Origin: an uncultured Acidimicrobiales bacterium
Lineage (GTDB): Bacteria; Actinomycetota; Acidimicrobiia; Acidimicrobiales; SZUA-35
Direction: 5' to 3'
Length of the DNA stretch: 45,658 nt
Assembly: GCA_937958015.1 (NCBI GenBank)
Contig: CALGOA010000008.1
Span: forward strand, 1 to 45,658
Positions 32,300 through 41,436 of the stretch are shown one piece after another. Position 1 is the first letter of the stretch; each line of letters starts with the position of its first letter. The translations under genes and the position numbers were made by a program. The notes under the pieces are model-generated. The model ran no database searches. It saw nothing but the letters and a program-made list of their open reading frames with translations, and was not told where the DNA came from.

Positions 32300-32604
32300 T
32301 GACCGAAGAGGAGTTCTACGAAACAGCGCCGCTCAAGCGCCGCACGTATCTGCTCCTCTTCGTGTTGCTCGGCGGTATGGCGTCGTTGGCCGCGGTCGGC
32401 AAGGCGCTCTACGACAGTCAGGCAGACGTCGGATATTGCCCGGTTGACGGCCTCATTCGAGACGACGGACCGCAGCCTCGACGCGACCCGGCGCAGGGGT
32501 GCAGATGGGTCGATGAGAACGATGACTTCATCTTTGAGTGCAGCGACGGTTCGCTTGACTGCAATTGGCAATGGGAGAGTCGAATCCCGATCGACGCTCC
32601 CTAG
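32299..32604 (+). CDS. Small single-pass membrane protein of the ABC cluster
   Basis: 101 aa. Its ATG shares one base with the permease stop (TGATG), so it is translated as part of the exporter operon. A charged N-terminus (MTEEEFYETAPLKRRTY), one TM helix (about 17-36), and a Cys-containing exterior (CPVDG, GCRW, FECSDGSLDCNW: four cysteines, possibly two disulfides). No known family. It may be an accessory subunit. It overlaps the convergent SnoaL gene by 4 nt. Confidence 0.75.
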   Translation: MTEEEFYETAPLKRRTYLLLFVLLGGMASLAAVGKALYDSQADVGYCPVDGLIRDDGPQPRRDPAQGCRWVDENDDFIFECSDGSLDCNWQWESRIPIDAP

Positions 32605-32999
32605 ACCGCCGCGTCGGGCGGGGTGTTGTCCATGTCGAAACACATTAACCAGCGTCCATCGGCGGCCCGCCGATAGAGCAGGGCCACCCGCCCGCCGTTC
32701 ACGTCGGTAAGAGAGCCATCGGGCTGGGCACTCCCGGCCCGAAACGATCCGGAAATCAGTGCCATATCAGCGGTGACGAACAACGTTTCCTCGGTGAACT
32801 CGATGCGAGAGGATTCGTTCTCGAACGCCGGTGCGAACGCCTCAACCACCGGAGTCACACCCCGACGCAGCGGAGCGTGGGCATTGGCGTAGACCACGTC
32901 CGGGTCATACAACGTAGTGAAACGATCGAGATCTTTGGTGTTGAAGGCTTCCAGCCATTCAGCTAGCGCCGCACGGACCTCTTTGTCAGGAGTGCTCAC
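32601..32999 (-). CDS. SnoaL/NTF2-like protein
   Basis: 132 aa from ATG 32999 (preceded by TCAGGAGTG-like sequence on the plus strand only). VRAALAEWLEAFNTKDLDRFTTLYDPDVVY, ..VTPVVEAF.., and ALLYRRAADGRWLMCFDM make the alpha+beta cone of the SnoaL/DUF4440 family, which includes steroid isomerase-like and stress proteins. Substrate unknown. Cytosolic. Confidence 0.85.
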   Translation of the reverse strand: MSTPDKEVRAALAEWLEAFNTKDLDRFTTLYDPDVVYANAHAPLRRGVTPVVEAFAPAFENESSRIEFTEETLFVTADMALISGSFRAGSAQPDGSLTDVNGGRVALLYRRAADGRWLMCFDMDNTPPDAAV

Positions 33000-33009
33000 C
33001 CTTGCGACG

Positions 33010-33348
33010 TTAGTATCGGGGACCGAACTCGTTCACTGTCAGGTTGAAGTCGGCATGATCGGTGACCGTGAGTAGACCCTTCTTGTCGGCATAACTCACG
33101 TTCTCCACCTGCGTCGTCGGCGGCACAACGTTGATGATTATCCCCGAGGAGCCAAGGGGTAGGACCCGGGTGCGCCGTTCGAGTGAGCGGACGTAACGGT
33201 CGGTATTGCTATCGAAGATGAACGTGTAACCAGATGCCCGGAAGGCGGAGTTCCCGACGCTTTCAACGGTACCGACGAAGTGACGACGAAGATCGCTTTC
33301 AAAAGTCCGTCGCTCGATTACGTGCACTACTTCGCCGGTCTCCAACAT
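33010..33348 (-). CDS. Conserved small protein of unknown function
   Basis: 112 aa, ATG 33348. Mostly beta-strand: EVVHVIERRTFESDLRRHFVG, YTFIFDSNTDRYVRSLERRTR, IIINVVPPTT and FNLTVNEFGPRY. I recall similar short conserved hypotheticals but no assigned function. GGAGGAG lies only 1 nt before the ATG, so the true start may be a nearby GTG. It is 10 nt from the SnoaL gene and probably cotranscribed with it. Confidence 0.65.
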   Translation of the reverse strand: MLETGEVVHVIERRTFESDLRRHFVGTVESVGNSAFRASGYTFIFDSNTDRYVRSLERRTRVLPLGSSGIIINVVPPTTQVENVSYADKKGLLTVTDHADFNLTVNEFGPRY

Positions 33349-33407
33349 GCTCCTCCATCGACCGAACAGGTCGAATGGTGAGCTCGACGAGGGTTATCCC
33401 GGTCACC

Positions 33408-34154
33408 CTAGGCAAGTTCCGCCATGACCGATTCGTCGAGATCGATGTTCACGTGGATGGCCTGCACGTCGTCGTGGTCATCGATCAGATCGACAAGGGC
33501 CATGATGGCCTTGGCCTCGCTGGCATCGGCGATCGGCACGAGGTTGGTCGGCAACATCGGAGTGTCGGATTCGACCACCTTGATGCCAGCCTCTTCCAGT
33601 GCATCTCGCAGACCGTTGAGATCGGTGGGTTCGCAGGTGACCTGCCAGATCTCCTCGAGATCCTGCAGGTCCTCCGCCCCGTTCTCGAGACCCACCATCA
33701 TCACGTCGTCCTCGCTGGCGTCCTTGGACACGCTGAGCACACCCTTGCGCTCGAATTGCCAGCTGACTGCGCCCGGTTCGGCCAGCGAACCGCCATTCTT
33801 GGTGAGCAGCGAACGCATCTCGGAACCGGTGCGGTTGCGATTGTCCGAGAGCGTCTCGATCATCATTGCAATGCCGTGCGGGGCATACCCCTCGTAGACG
33901 ATGTCCTCGTAGTTAACACCTTCAAGTTCGCCGGTCCCGCGTTGGACCGCCTTCTTGATCGTGTCGAGCGGCACCGAGTTGTCTCGGGCCTTCTGATACA
34001 TGGTGCGCAACGTGGGGTTGGCGTCAGGGTCACCGCCGCCTTGACGAGCCGCGACCTCGACCTGCTTGATCAGCTTTGCGAAGACCTTGGCCCGCTTCTG
34101 ATCTGCGGCCCCCTTCTTGTGCTTGATCGTTGCCCATTTGGAATGACCCGACAT
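33408..34154 (-). CDS. yebC: YebC/PmpR-family protein
   Basis: 248 aa, ATG 34154. MSGHSKWATIKHKKGAADQK is the family's signature N-terminus; GGGDPDANPTLR, YEGYAPHGIAMMIETLSDN and GGSLAEPGAVSWQFERKG follow, with an acidic C-terminal domain. Members are described as transcription regulators and, more recently, as factors helping ribosomes on proline-rich stretches. It follows pdxT on the same strand, as in mycobacteria. Confidence 0.97.
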   Translation of the reverse strand: MSGHSKWATIKHKKGAADQKRAKVFAKLIKQVEVAARQGGGDPDANPTLRTMYQKARDNSVPLDTIKKAVQRGTGELEGVNYEDIVYEGYAPHGIAMMIETLSDNRNRTGSEMRSLLTKNGGSLAEPGAVSWQFERKGVLSVSKDASEDDVMMVGLENGAEDLQDLEEIWQVTCEPTDLNGLRDALEEAGIKVVESDTPMLPTNLVPIADASEAKAIMALVDLIDDHDDVQAIHVNIDLDESVMAELA

Positions 34155-34194
34155 GGCCCGAGTCTATCAAAGCCCTGCTGAGCCGCTGAGTGGG

Positions 34195-34782
34195 TTAGAG
34201 CGAGTTCAGGAAGGCACGATGCAGGCGCATGTCCGGCGTCAGTTCGGGGTGGAACGCCGCCGCGAAGAGCGGACCGCTCCGGACCAGAACCGGATCGCCG
34301 TCGACCTCGGCCAGTACCTCGACACCCTGCCCGACCGCTTCCACCTTTGGCGCACGAATGAAGACCGCTCGAAACGGTTCGTCGTCTTCGAGTCCCAGAG
34401 CGGGGACCACAAGGTCAGCTTCGAACGAGGCCACCTGGCGGCCGTAACCATTGCGGCGGACCGTGATCGGCAGTTGCGCCAACTGCACCTGATCCGGGCG
34501 GCCGTCGAGGACCTTTTCGGCGAGCAGGATCATTCCGGCGCAGGTCCCGAACACCGGCATACCGTCGGCGATCAACGCTCGCAACGGGTCGGTCATCGCA
34601 TTGGCGCCAAGAAGCAGCGACATAGCGGTGGACTCGCCACCGGGAAGCATCAGCGCATCAACGCCATCGAGATCCTCGGGAAGGCGGACCGCCCGAGCGT
34701 TCGCTCCCAGCGATTCGACCGCCTGGATATGACGTTGGAATGCGCCCTGAAGGGCGAGAACGCCAATCGTTGTTGTGGTCAT
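34195..34782 (-). CDS. pdxT: Pyridoxal 5'-phosphate synthase, glutaminase subunit
   Basis: 195 aa, ATG 34782. Class I glutaminase with Cys81 in GTCAGMILL, and His178/Glu180 in FHPEL. LALQGAF, LPGGEST and RAPKVE are conserved PdxT motifs. It releases ammonia from glutamine for PdxS. It is 17 nt after pdxS. Confidence 0.97.
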   Translation of the reverse strand: MTTTTIGVLALQGAFQRHIQAVESLGANARAVRLPEDLDGVDALMLPGGESTAMSLLLGANAMTDPLRALIADGMPVFGTCAGMILLAEKVLDGRPDQVQLAQLPITVRRNGYGRQVASFEADLVVPALGLEDDEPFRAVFIRAPKVEAVGQGVEVLAEVDGDPVLVRSGPLFAAAFHPELTPDMRLHRAFLNSL

Positions 34783-34799
34783 TCAGTGGTCACGGATGA

Positions 34800-35699
34800 C
34801 TACCAGCCGCGATCGGCCATACGAACGTCGATCTCGTCCATGCCTATGCCGGTCATCGGCGTGCCGAGATTCCGGCTGACCTTCACCAGGACGTCGGGAT
34901 TCATGTAGTTCGTGGTGGCTTCGACGATCGCACGGGCCCGGGGCGCAGGGTCTTCGCTCTTGAAGATCCCGGATCCAACGAAGACTGCATCGGCACCAAG
35001 CTGCATCGCCAACGAGGCGTCAGCGGGGGTGGCGAGGCCGCCGGCACAGAACAGCGGCACGGGAAGTTCGCCCGTTTCGGCCAGCTCCTGGATGAGTGGC
35101 AAAGGAGCCTGTAGTTGTTTGGCCCACTCGAACAATTCGGCCTCGTCGGCCTGGGTGATCTTTCGAATATCACCGGTGATGTTGCGAAGGTGACGGACCG
35201 CTTCGACCACGTTGCCGGTTCCGGCTTCACCCTTGCTTCGGATCATGCAGGCCCCCTCGCTGATCCGGCGCAGCGCCTCACCGAGGTTGGTGGCACCACA
35301 GACGAACGGAACATCGAACGCGAACTTGTCGATGTGATGTGTTTCATCGGCGGGCGTGAGCACTTCGGACTCGTCGATGTAATCGACCTTGAGGGCCTGA
35401 AGGATCTGGGCCTCGGCGAAGTGACCGATACGGGCCTTGGCCATCACCGGGATGCTGCAGATCTCTTGAATTCCTTCGATCATCGCAGGATCGCTCATGC
35501 GGGCAACGCCGCCATCGGCACGAATGTCAGCGGGTACGCGCTCGAGCGCCATGACCGCTACGGCACCGGCGTCTTCGGCGATCTTTGCCTGTTCGGCGTT
35601 GACGACGTCCATGATGACGCCGCCTTTGAGCATTTCGGCAAGGCCGCGCTTGACCCGCATCGTGGCGGTCGTGCGATCGTTCGTACCTTCGTTAGACAT
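34800..35699 (-). CDS. pdxS: Pyridoxal 5'-phosphate synthase, lyase subunit
   Basis: 299 aa from ATG 35699 ([11 protein letters not shown]), the usual length; the frame continues upstream to 35786 without similarity. [21 protein letters not shown], the catalytic-Lys segments around [10 protein letters not shown] and [11 protein letters not shown], and [26 protein letters not shown] are all conserved. It builds PLP from ribose 5-phosphate, glyceraldehyde 3-phosphate and PdxT-derived ammonia. It is 50 nt downstream of the DUF3048 gene. Confidence 0.98.
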   Translation of the reverse strand: MSNEGTNDRTTATMRVKRGLAEMLKGGVIMDVVNAEQAKIAEDAGAVAVMALERVPADIRADGGVARMSDPAMIEGIQEICSIPVMAKARIGHFAEAQILQALKVDYIDESEVLTPADETHHIDKFAFDVPFVCGATNLGEALRRISEGACMIRSKGEAGTGNVVEAVRHLRNITGDIRKITQADEAELFEWAKQLQAPLPLIQELAETGELPVPLFCAGGLATPADASLAMQLGADAVFVGSGIFKSEDPAPRARAIVEATTNYMNPDVLVKVSRNLGTPMTGIGMDEIDVRMADRGW

Positions 35700-35749
35700 A
35701 CTCACATCGTACCCATCCGAACCAGTAGGAGGGGAAGTTTTAGTGGTCT

Positions 35750-36805
35750 CTAGCTCTGGGGAATGATCGGGCTTCGATCGGGCCACTCGACCCAGGTCCG
35801 GCCCGGAGCCAACTCGATGATGTTCCCGTCGCTATCGCTGATTTCGGGCTTGGCGCTGCCCGACAGCCGGGACCAGGTGCCCTCGATGACCCGACCGGCG
35901 GTGAGCACCGTGGCCCGCCCCGTTCCAACCGAGATCAGTTCCGGTGACGCAGCATCAGCGCGGCTGATGCCGTAGGTCGTTTCCAGGATCACCACATTGG
36001 CGGGGGCGATCTGGTCACCGCTGACCGTGCTGTGGCTGGCGCCGTCCTGGGTGCGCAGCCAGCCCTCCACCTGGTTGTCCCACTGATAGGTGACCAGCGG
36101 CGAACCCTGGAAGACGACGGTCACGATTCCCGAAATGGCTCGACCCTGTTCCGAGACGTCCTCGAGGGACCCGAAGGTAAACCACGGTTCGGGCGACATC
36201 GCATCGGCGGGGAGCGCATCCTGCATGCTCTGGGGATTCACGTAGAGGTTGTGGGGGGCGTCCCGGTTGGTGGCCCGGAAGAAGTCCGATCGATTTTCAA
36301 ACCGGGCGTAGATCGGCAGTGCCACCAACCCACGGTCCACGATGGCATTGGCCCCCGAATAGGCGAAGGCCGGCTCATTGAGTGCGGTCAGGATGTCGAA
36401 ATCCGACGTTCGGGCCGAGCGGACCGGACCCACAGGCTCGGGCAGTTCACTGTGGTAAACGGCGATGAAGCGGGTCACGCCTTCGGCCCGAAGTTCGATC
36501 ACCATGTCGGCCCGGTCGAGGCCGGTCTGGGGACGAGCCCGAGGGTGATTATCGACCTTCACCGCAATGGCGGGACGCAACAACGCGGCTTCGTCACCGG
36601 CAAAGGGCAATCCGGTGAAGGTTGCAGCCGGGAGAGGAATCGTGGTGGTGGTCGGTTCGGTCGTCGAGGTGGTTGTGGTGGTTTCGACGTCGTCGACACC
36701 TTCGGTGGTGGTAGGCGTTTCCGGAGTTTCGTCGGCGCCTTCGGAACCACCGCTGCAGGCCGACGCGATCAGGACCGCGACAAGGAGAAAGGAGATTCGC
36801 TTCAT
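35750..36805 (-). CDS. DUF3048 lipoprotein
   Basis: 351 aa. Signal peptide [17 protein letters not shown] with a lipobox-like ending at Cys17, then a Thr-rich linker of about 45 residues ([14 protein letters not shown]) and a DUF3048 domain (about 75-350): [60 protein letters not shown]. YerB of Bacillus belongs here; function unknown. It acts outside the membrane. One base separates it from the upstream M48-like gene, so they are cotranscribed. Confidence 0.92.
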   Translation of the reverse strand: MKRISFLLVAVLIASACSGGSEGADETPETPTTTEGVDDVETTTTTSTTEPTTTTIPLPAATFTGLPFAGDEAALLRPAIAVKVDNHPRARPQTGLDRADMVIELRAEGVTRFIAVYHSELPEPVGPVRSARTSDFDILTALNEPAFAYSGANAIVDRGLVALPIYARFENRSDFFRATNRDAPHNLYVNPQSMQDALPADAMSPEPWFTFGSLEDVSEQGRAISGIVTVVFQGSPLVTYQWDNQVEGWLRTQDGASHSTVSGDQIAPANVVILETTYGISRADAASPELISVGTGRATVLTAGRVIEGTWSRLSGSAKPEISDSDGNIIELAPGRTWVEWPDRSPIIPQS

Positions 36806-36806
36806 A

Positions 36807-37571
36807 TCAGAACTCGTTCAGTGCGGCGAGACGAACGTCTAGGTCGTATCGAGGAGTGTGCGGTGCGGGCGGGACTACCCACAGTCGAGCCATTGCAGCA
36901 GATCCGGCGGCGGTTGTGGTGTCGGCCTGGCTCAGGGCATCCCGGAGCCCGGGCGGGTACTTGGTGAGGCCCACCGCAGCGATGTCGCCCACCAGTTCCC
37001 GGTCCGAGGCCAGCACCCGGTCGAGAATCGACGTGGCGAACGGGGCCAGAAACGATCCTGGGCCTTGAAGAAACGGCATCAACATGCCGGTGGCCACCGT
37101 GGCGATACGGGCGTCGTCGGATGCGATTCGAGCGATCGTCTCGGCCAACAACCCTTCGAGTTGGAGGCGGTCCAGTTTCTCGACCGCACCCGCAGTGATA
37201 ACTGCGGCGGCGTCCTTGCTCTGCTGGATGGCCAGCGCATTCACCGACTTTTCGTCGGTGAGATACAACTCGGGGGCCGGCACGCCGCTGCTGAGGCTGA
37301 GCGATTCCAGCAGGTTGTAGGCACCCGCATGTTTGGTTTCATCAGCGTCGACGACGTCGAGTTCGTCGAGAAGTACCTCATCCACGCTGTTGTAGCGGCG
37401 GAAGGTGAGGTAGGCGGCGGCGAGCACAGCGATCAGGACCAGTGCGAGCATCGGCACCGGTGTGATCAGACCCAGCACGATCGCCAGGATCAGGAGCGGC
37501 AGCCCGAGAGCGACGCCATGGAATGCAAACACCAAACCAAGGGAACCGGTTGGTTTTGCAGTCGAATCCAC
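36807..37571 (-). CDS. M48 (HtpX-like) pseudo-peptidase
   Basis: 254 aa from GTG 37571. Two N-terminal TM helices (about 11-35 and 38-55), then a soluble domain that follows the M48 layout: LYLTDEKSVNALAIQQSKDAAAVITAG and DRLQLEGLLAETIARIASDDARIA. Where M48 enzymes have HELAH, this has AETIA (143-147), so both zinc His residues are gone. The ligand Glu region also reads ASDRELVGDIA. It is thus almost certainly not a zinc protease. Role unknown; it lies between pimA and the DUF3048 lipoprotein. Confidence 0.75.
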   Translation of the reverse strand: MDSTAKPTGSLGLVFAFHGVALGLPLLILAIVLGLITPVPMLALVLIAVLAAAYLTFRRYNSVDEVLLDELDVVDADETKHAGAYNLLESLSLSSGVPAPELYLTDEKSVNALAIQQSKDAAAVITAGAVEKLDRLQLEGLLAETIARIASDDARIATVATGMLMPFLQGPGSFLAPFATSILDRVLASDRELVGDIAAVGLTKYPPGLRDALSQADTTTAAGSAAMARLWVVPPAPHTPRYDLDVRLAALNEF

Positions 37572-37596
37572 CGGCTTATGTTAGTGGTTCCCGACG

Positions 37597-38694
37597 CTAC
37601 CTCGGCGGCACGCGTCCGTTTGCCAACGCCTCATAGATGCCGGTGTACACCTCGGCCTGGGCCCGCATGCTGTAGGTCTGGGCTCGAGCGATGCCGGCGT
37701 GGATGCGCCGTTCGATCAACTCGCCACCGGCGAGGGCGGTCTCGATCGCTGCGGCAAGCGCACGCGGATTGCGGTTCTCGAACAGCGTGGCGCAGGCTCC
37801 ATCTTGAGCCACGAACTGAAACGCCGGAATGTCGCTGGCGACCACCGGCGTCCTGGCGGCCATTCCCTCGAGCAGCACAACCCCGAAACTCTCGCCTCCA
37901 ACAGCCGGAACGCAGAAGACATCGGCACCGGCGAGCCGGCGTTCCTTTTCGTCATCACTGATGGCTCCGAGCCATTGAATCCGCCGGTCGGGATACTCAC
38001 CCTGCAACTCAGAGGTATCGGGACCGTGGCCAGCGACCCAGAACACGGTGTCGGACGGCAGGAACCGAGTTGCTTCCAGCAGGACCCGCAGACCCTTGCG
38101 TTCCTCGTGCCGGGCGAGGAACATCACGGTTGGCCCCTCCGCCGGGAACGGGTCGGCGTTTGCGAAACGACCCACCTCGATGCCGTTGGGAATGATCCGG
38201 TACTCCCCGCCGAGAGACTCGGTTGCGGTGTGGGCCGCCTCATCGCTGACCGCCACCCGGTAGTCGAGCCGGTTGGACAGCCGGCGCACAACACCGTTGA
38301 TCCAGCGGTAGGGCATGATCGTGCCCGATGCGTGGAACGTGCCAAGGAGTGGGGTTGGTTTGACGACCAGGCTGGTGAGCGTGGGGCCCGGAGCGATCGG
38401 TTCGTGTAGGTGCAACACATCGAACCGTTCGTCCCATACCGCCCCGAGCAGCCGAAGTTGGGCGGCGGGGTCCGGTGCGAGCGGTGCGATCGAACCGTTC
38501 TCAGCGTAGGGAATCGAGTTTCCCAGCGGCGTCACCCAGGGTTCGGGTGGAAGGCCGTCACAGGGCGCCAACACCTGCACCGACATCCCCTGGCGGCGCA
38601 ACGCTCGAGCCAGGCCGAGCACCTGCATCTGGACACCACCCCACACCCCCATCGAGTACGGGCAGACGATTCCGATTCGCGGCAGGGAGCTCAT
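37597..38694 (-). CDS. pimA: Phosphatidylinositol alpha-mannosyltransferase (GT4)
   Basis: 365 aa from ATG 38694 (MSSLPRIGIVCPYSMGVWGG), chosen because it overlaps the acyltransferase stop by 4 nt; the longer frame to 38853 is a shadow. GVWGGVQMQVLGLARALRRQG, FDVLHLHEPIAPG, LLGTFHASGT, IPNGIEVGRF and GGESFGVVLLEGMAARTPVV match mycobacterial PimA. It adds the first mannose from GDP-mannose to phosphatidylinositol at the inner membrane face. Its place after the acyltransferase and pgsA genes supports this. Confidence 0.9.
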   Translation of the reverse strand: MSSLPRIGIVCPYSMGVWGGVQMQVLGLARALRRQGMSVQVLAPCDGLPPEPWVTPLGNSIPYAENGSIAPLAPDPAAQLRLLGAVWDERFDVLHLHEPIAPGPTLTSLVVKPTPLLGTFHASGTIMPYRWINGVVRRLSNRLDYRVAVSDEAAHTATESLGGEYRIIPNGIEVGRFANADPFPAEGPTVMFLARHEERKGLRVLLEATRFLPSDTVFWVAGHGPDTSELQGEYPDRRIQWLGAISDDEKERRLAGADVFCVPAVGGESFGVVLLEGMAARTPVVASDIPAFQFVAQDGACATLFENRNPRALAAAIETALAGGELIERRIHAGIARAQTYSMRAQAEVYTGIYEALANGRVPPR

Positions 38695-39557
38695 GAGGCC
38701 TCGGCGGGCCAGATGTCGGAAAGGACGTGCCACTGGTCCGGGGCGGCGGCGATCAGTGGTTCCAGCGCACGGGCTACGTCCTGGGTCATTCTGGCCACGT
38801 CGTCTCGCAGTTTGCCCTGCCGCTCGGGCCACAGCGGTGGACACACCACACACTCACGGGTGCTGCCGGTGTCGTAGATCGCAACGGGAAGGAGCGGACT
38901 ACCGGTTCGCAGGCTCAGCAGAGCCGGTCCTCCAGGGAGGCTCGCCTCCTGTCCGAAGAACGACACGGTCTGGCCGTTGCCGGCGATGTCTCGGTCGGCC
39001 ACCAGGCAGATGATCGCCGACCGATCGGTGGCGATCGCTACGAGACGGCGCATGGCGTCGGTTCCCAGTGGCACCACCTCGACTCCGTAGGATTCGCGGG
39101 TCTGTTCAAACCATTCGAAAACCTGTTCGGGTTCGAGGCGTTCGACGACCGCCACCACCTTCTGATCGCCTATGCGGCCCAGCCATGCCGCCGCCCACTC
39201 CCATGATCCCAGGTGGGGCAACACCATGATCGGTGTCTTCCCTGCCCGCTGCACATCGAGGATGTGGTGGTATCCGATGAAGGAGAACCGGCGATCGGTG
39301 ACTCGATCGGGAAGGCTCGGGAGTCGCAGCGTGTCGACCCAGTAGCTGGCGTATCCACCGATCCCCCGGCGGGCAGCTTTGGCCGGATCGTTGGTTCCGA
39401 CCACCCGCAGGTTGCGCTCTAGCGCGGCAGTACCACCCAACCGCGGTGCTATCAATCGGCCGACGCGGTGGGCCAGACGCCCGAGCAGGCGGATCGGCAA
39501 CAGTCGCGTGGCGGTCGATCCACCACGCAAGAGGGCCAGATCGCGCCGATATCCCAT
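38691..39557 (-). CDS. patA: Phosphatidylinositol mannoside acyltransferase (LpxL/HtrB family)
   Basis: 288 aa, ATG 39557. MVLPHLGSWEWAAAW carries the HX4E catalytic motif of LpxL-type acyltransferases; VADRDIAGNG and FFGQEASLPGGPALLSLRTG follow. In mycobacteria the gene in this position acylates the mannose of PIM1. No obvious TM helix beyond a basic, amphipathic N-terminus. It lies 10 nt after pgsA and overlaps pimA. Confidence 0.88.
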   Translation of the reverse strand: MGYRRDLALLRGGSTATRLLPIRLLGRLAHRVGRLIAPRLGGTAALERNLRVVGTNDPAKAARRGIGGYASYWVDTLRLPSLPDRVTDRRFSFIGYHHILDVQRAGKTPIMVLPHLGSWEWAAAWLGRIGDQKVVAVVERLEPEQVFEWFEQTRESYGVEVVPLGTDAMRRLVAIATDRSAIICLVADRDIAGNGQTVSFFGQEASLPGGPALLSLRTGSPLLPVAIYDTGSTRECVVCPPLWPERQGKLRDDVARMTQDVARALEPLIAAAPDQWHVLSDIWPAEAS

Positions 39558-39567
39558 GCTGGGCGAG

Positions 39568-40290
39568 CTAACGCTGGCGGAAACCCGACATGCGCTCCCG
39601 GGCCATCGACCGAAGGTCGTCGACCGAAGTGGTCCGGTTCTCCCGGCGCGCTCGGACCCGGTCCGCCCGAGGCGAACGGGCCGGACGATGCGACGCAGCT
39701 TTCGGCGTCACCTCCGACGCCTGCTTCCAGACCTTCACAAACCGGGTGCCGACGGTGATGACGGTGAGGGCCAACATGACCCAAAGAACCGCCTCGAACA
39801 GTGGCGAGAACACGAGGCCGAATCCGAGAACGATGAACCGCTCGGCTCGTTCCATCAGGCCACCCTTGGCGTCGAATCCAAGCGACTCGGCCTTGGCCCG
39901 CTGATAGCTGACCAACGAAGCCGCCAAGTAAAGAGCGAAGGGAAGCAACGCCAGCCGGGGCGTGTCGGTTCCGGCGAAATACCAACCAGCACCGAGGAAC
40001 AGCAGTCCATCCGACAACCGGTCCGACACCGAATCGAAGTAGGCGCCACGGGGCCCGGTGCTACCCGATGCCTTGGCGACGGCGCCATCGAGTGCGTCGG
40101 GCAGTCCGGTAAGAGCGAGAAGAACGGCGGCGGTGAAGAAATTACCGGCTGCAATGGCGACGCCACACAGGCCTGCCATGGTGACGCCAACGACGGTGAT
40201 GACGTCGGCGGAGACCCCTACCCGGTGGAGGGCCTGACCGATCGGTGCGGTGACCTTGTCGACACCCTCACGGAAATTTCCATCAAACAC
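39568..40290 (-). CDS. pgsA: CDP-alcohol phosphatidyltransferase (phosphatidylinositol phosphate synthase-like)
   Basis: 240 aa from GTG 40290. The CDP-alcohol motif is DALDGAVAKASGSTGPRGAY followed by FDSVSDR: all four Asp and both Gly are kept, but the usual Arg after DGxxA is Lys. About six TM helices, then a basic C-terminal tail of about 45 residues. By position (first in pgsA-patA-pimA) it should make phosphatidylinositol phosphate from CDP-diacylglycerol and inositol phosphate. Confidence 0.9.
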   Translation of the reverse strand: MFDGNFREGVDKVTAPIGQALHRVGVSADVITVVGVTMAGLCGVAIAAGNFFTAAVLLALTGLPDALDGAVAKASGSTGPRGAYFDSVSDRLSDGLLFLGAGWYFAGTDTPRLALLPFALYLAASLVSYQRAKAESLGFDAKGGLMERAERFIVLGFGLVFSPLFEAVLWVMLALTVITVGTRFVKVWKQASEVTPKAASHRPARSPRADRVRARRENRTTSVDDLRSMARERMSGFRQR

Positions 40291-40375
40291 TGTGGCTCCT
40301 AGCTACTGCGTAGGCCTCAGCGTAGCCCATGCACAGCCGCTCGAATCGATTTTGCTTGCAAAAGTTAGCAGAAGC

Positions 40376-40870
40376 TCAGAGCCGTTCGACCAGCTTCGAC
40401 GTGGACCGCAGCCCTTCAGCACCCACCCGGGCGGCGTGCTGGGCGACGTCGGCGGTACGGACTTTGATCCCGTTCGTGGCCGGCGCTCGAAACGCCCACT
40501 GTTCGCTCGAAATGCCATCGAGCAGCGTGCCGATCGCGTCGGTTGAAGACGACAGCGCCGCCTGGGCAGCATCGAGACCGACGGATCGATCGACGAGTGC
40601 CGGGGGTGGGGTCGAGGCCAGCGCATCTCCGCTGATAATCGGGTCGCTGTGAGTGGTGAGCTTTGAGATTTCCTGTTCCAACAGACCCATGTGTCGAGCC
40701 AGGCCCTCGATGTGACCGGTTACCGAGGTTCCATCGATCACTTCGTCGCGGCGGGCGAATCGGTCCGGATCGCTGCGTAGCGGACCCAGAACCTCGGCGT
40801 ACCGACGGGACAACGAACGCATCGTGATGGTCACATCGCGCGGTGCGAGCTTGGAGTATCGGTCGCTCAT
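40376..40870 (-). CDS. Hypothetical helical protein
   Basis: 164 aa. All-helical: HIEGLARHMGLLEQEISKL, LDAAQAALSSSTDAIGTLLDG and VAQHAARVGAEGLRSTSKLVERL. Layout faintly recalls the DinB / mycothiol-dependent four-helix fold, but the three His metal ligands cannot be placed, so I leave it unassigned. It overlaps the upstream membrane protein by 4 nt (ATGA). It lies 85 nt before pgsA. Confidence 0.65.
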   Translation of the reverse strand: MSDRYSKLAPRDVTITMRSLSRRYAEVLGPLRSDPDRFARRDEVIDGTSVTGHIEGLARHMGLLEQEISKLTTHSDPIISGDALASTPPPALVDRSVGLDAAQAALSSSTDAIGTLLDGISSEQWAFRAPATNGIKVRTADVAQHAARVGAEGLRSTSKLVERL

Positions 40871-41385
40871 TCTTGTGTCTCCTTAACCGCATCCCAGTCT
40901 TCGGGATTGTCCTCGACGATCCGCTCGAGCACGTGGCCGTCGACTCCGTCGACGATCACCAGCGCCCGGGTGAGCGGCGGATCTTCGGCGGTGTAACAGA
41001 GGATGCGCCAGACGGGCCGGCTGAGCAAACCACGCCAGCTCAGCTGGGCCGACGCCGGTCCGATCGGTTGCCCGACCTCCTCGGCGGCGACGACCAGGGC
41101 ATCGCGTTCGTCGATGTTCAGGTTCCAACCGGCGACGATGCTGTAAATGCCGACGACGACCGCGATTCCGGCAGCCCACAGGAAGCCCTGATTCACCAGC
41201 ACCCCGTCATCGCCAAACACGATGTAGAACCCAACGAAGACGACCGCTGACATCAGGTACAGGTAGCCGGGAATCCGACGACGGTTGTTGTTCGGAAAGA
41301 TGTAGTCCTCGAGGTCCCGTTCGGTCGCGCCGACGTCCTCGGGAAGTTCATCTACGTATTCGTGATCCTCAGCTTCACTGGACAC
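40867..41385 (-). CDS. Two-TM membrane protein of unknown function
   Basis: 172 aa from GTG 41385. An acidic N-terminus (EAEDHEYVDELPEDVGATERD), two TM helices (about 39-57 and 66-85), and a cytoplasmic domain of about 85 residues with WNLNIDERDALVVAAEEVGQP and ALVIVDGVDGHVLERIVEDNP. No family recognised. In the minus-strand run between the HIT gene and pgsA. Confidence 0.7.
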   Translation of the reverse strand: MSSEAEDHEYVDELPEDVGATERDLEDYIFPNNNRRRIPGYLYLMSAVVFVGFYIVFGDDGVLVNQGFLWAAGIAVVVGIYSIVAGWNLNIDERDALVVAAEEVGQPIGPASAQLSWRGLLSRPVWRILCYTAEDPPLTRALVIVDGVDGHVLERIVEDNPEDWDAVKETQE

Positions 41386-41436
41386 AGCCCCATGGTAGGA
41401 GCCGCCGCCGGCAAAGAGCGGCTCAGGCGCCGGCGA

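Noticed and set aside
33234-34181. 315-aa plus-strand ORF over yebC
   Set aside because: Complement of yebC with arginine/histidine-rich composition typical of shadow frames.
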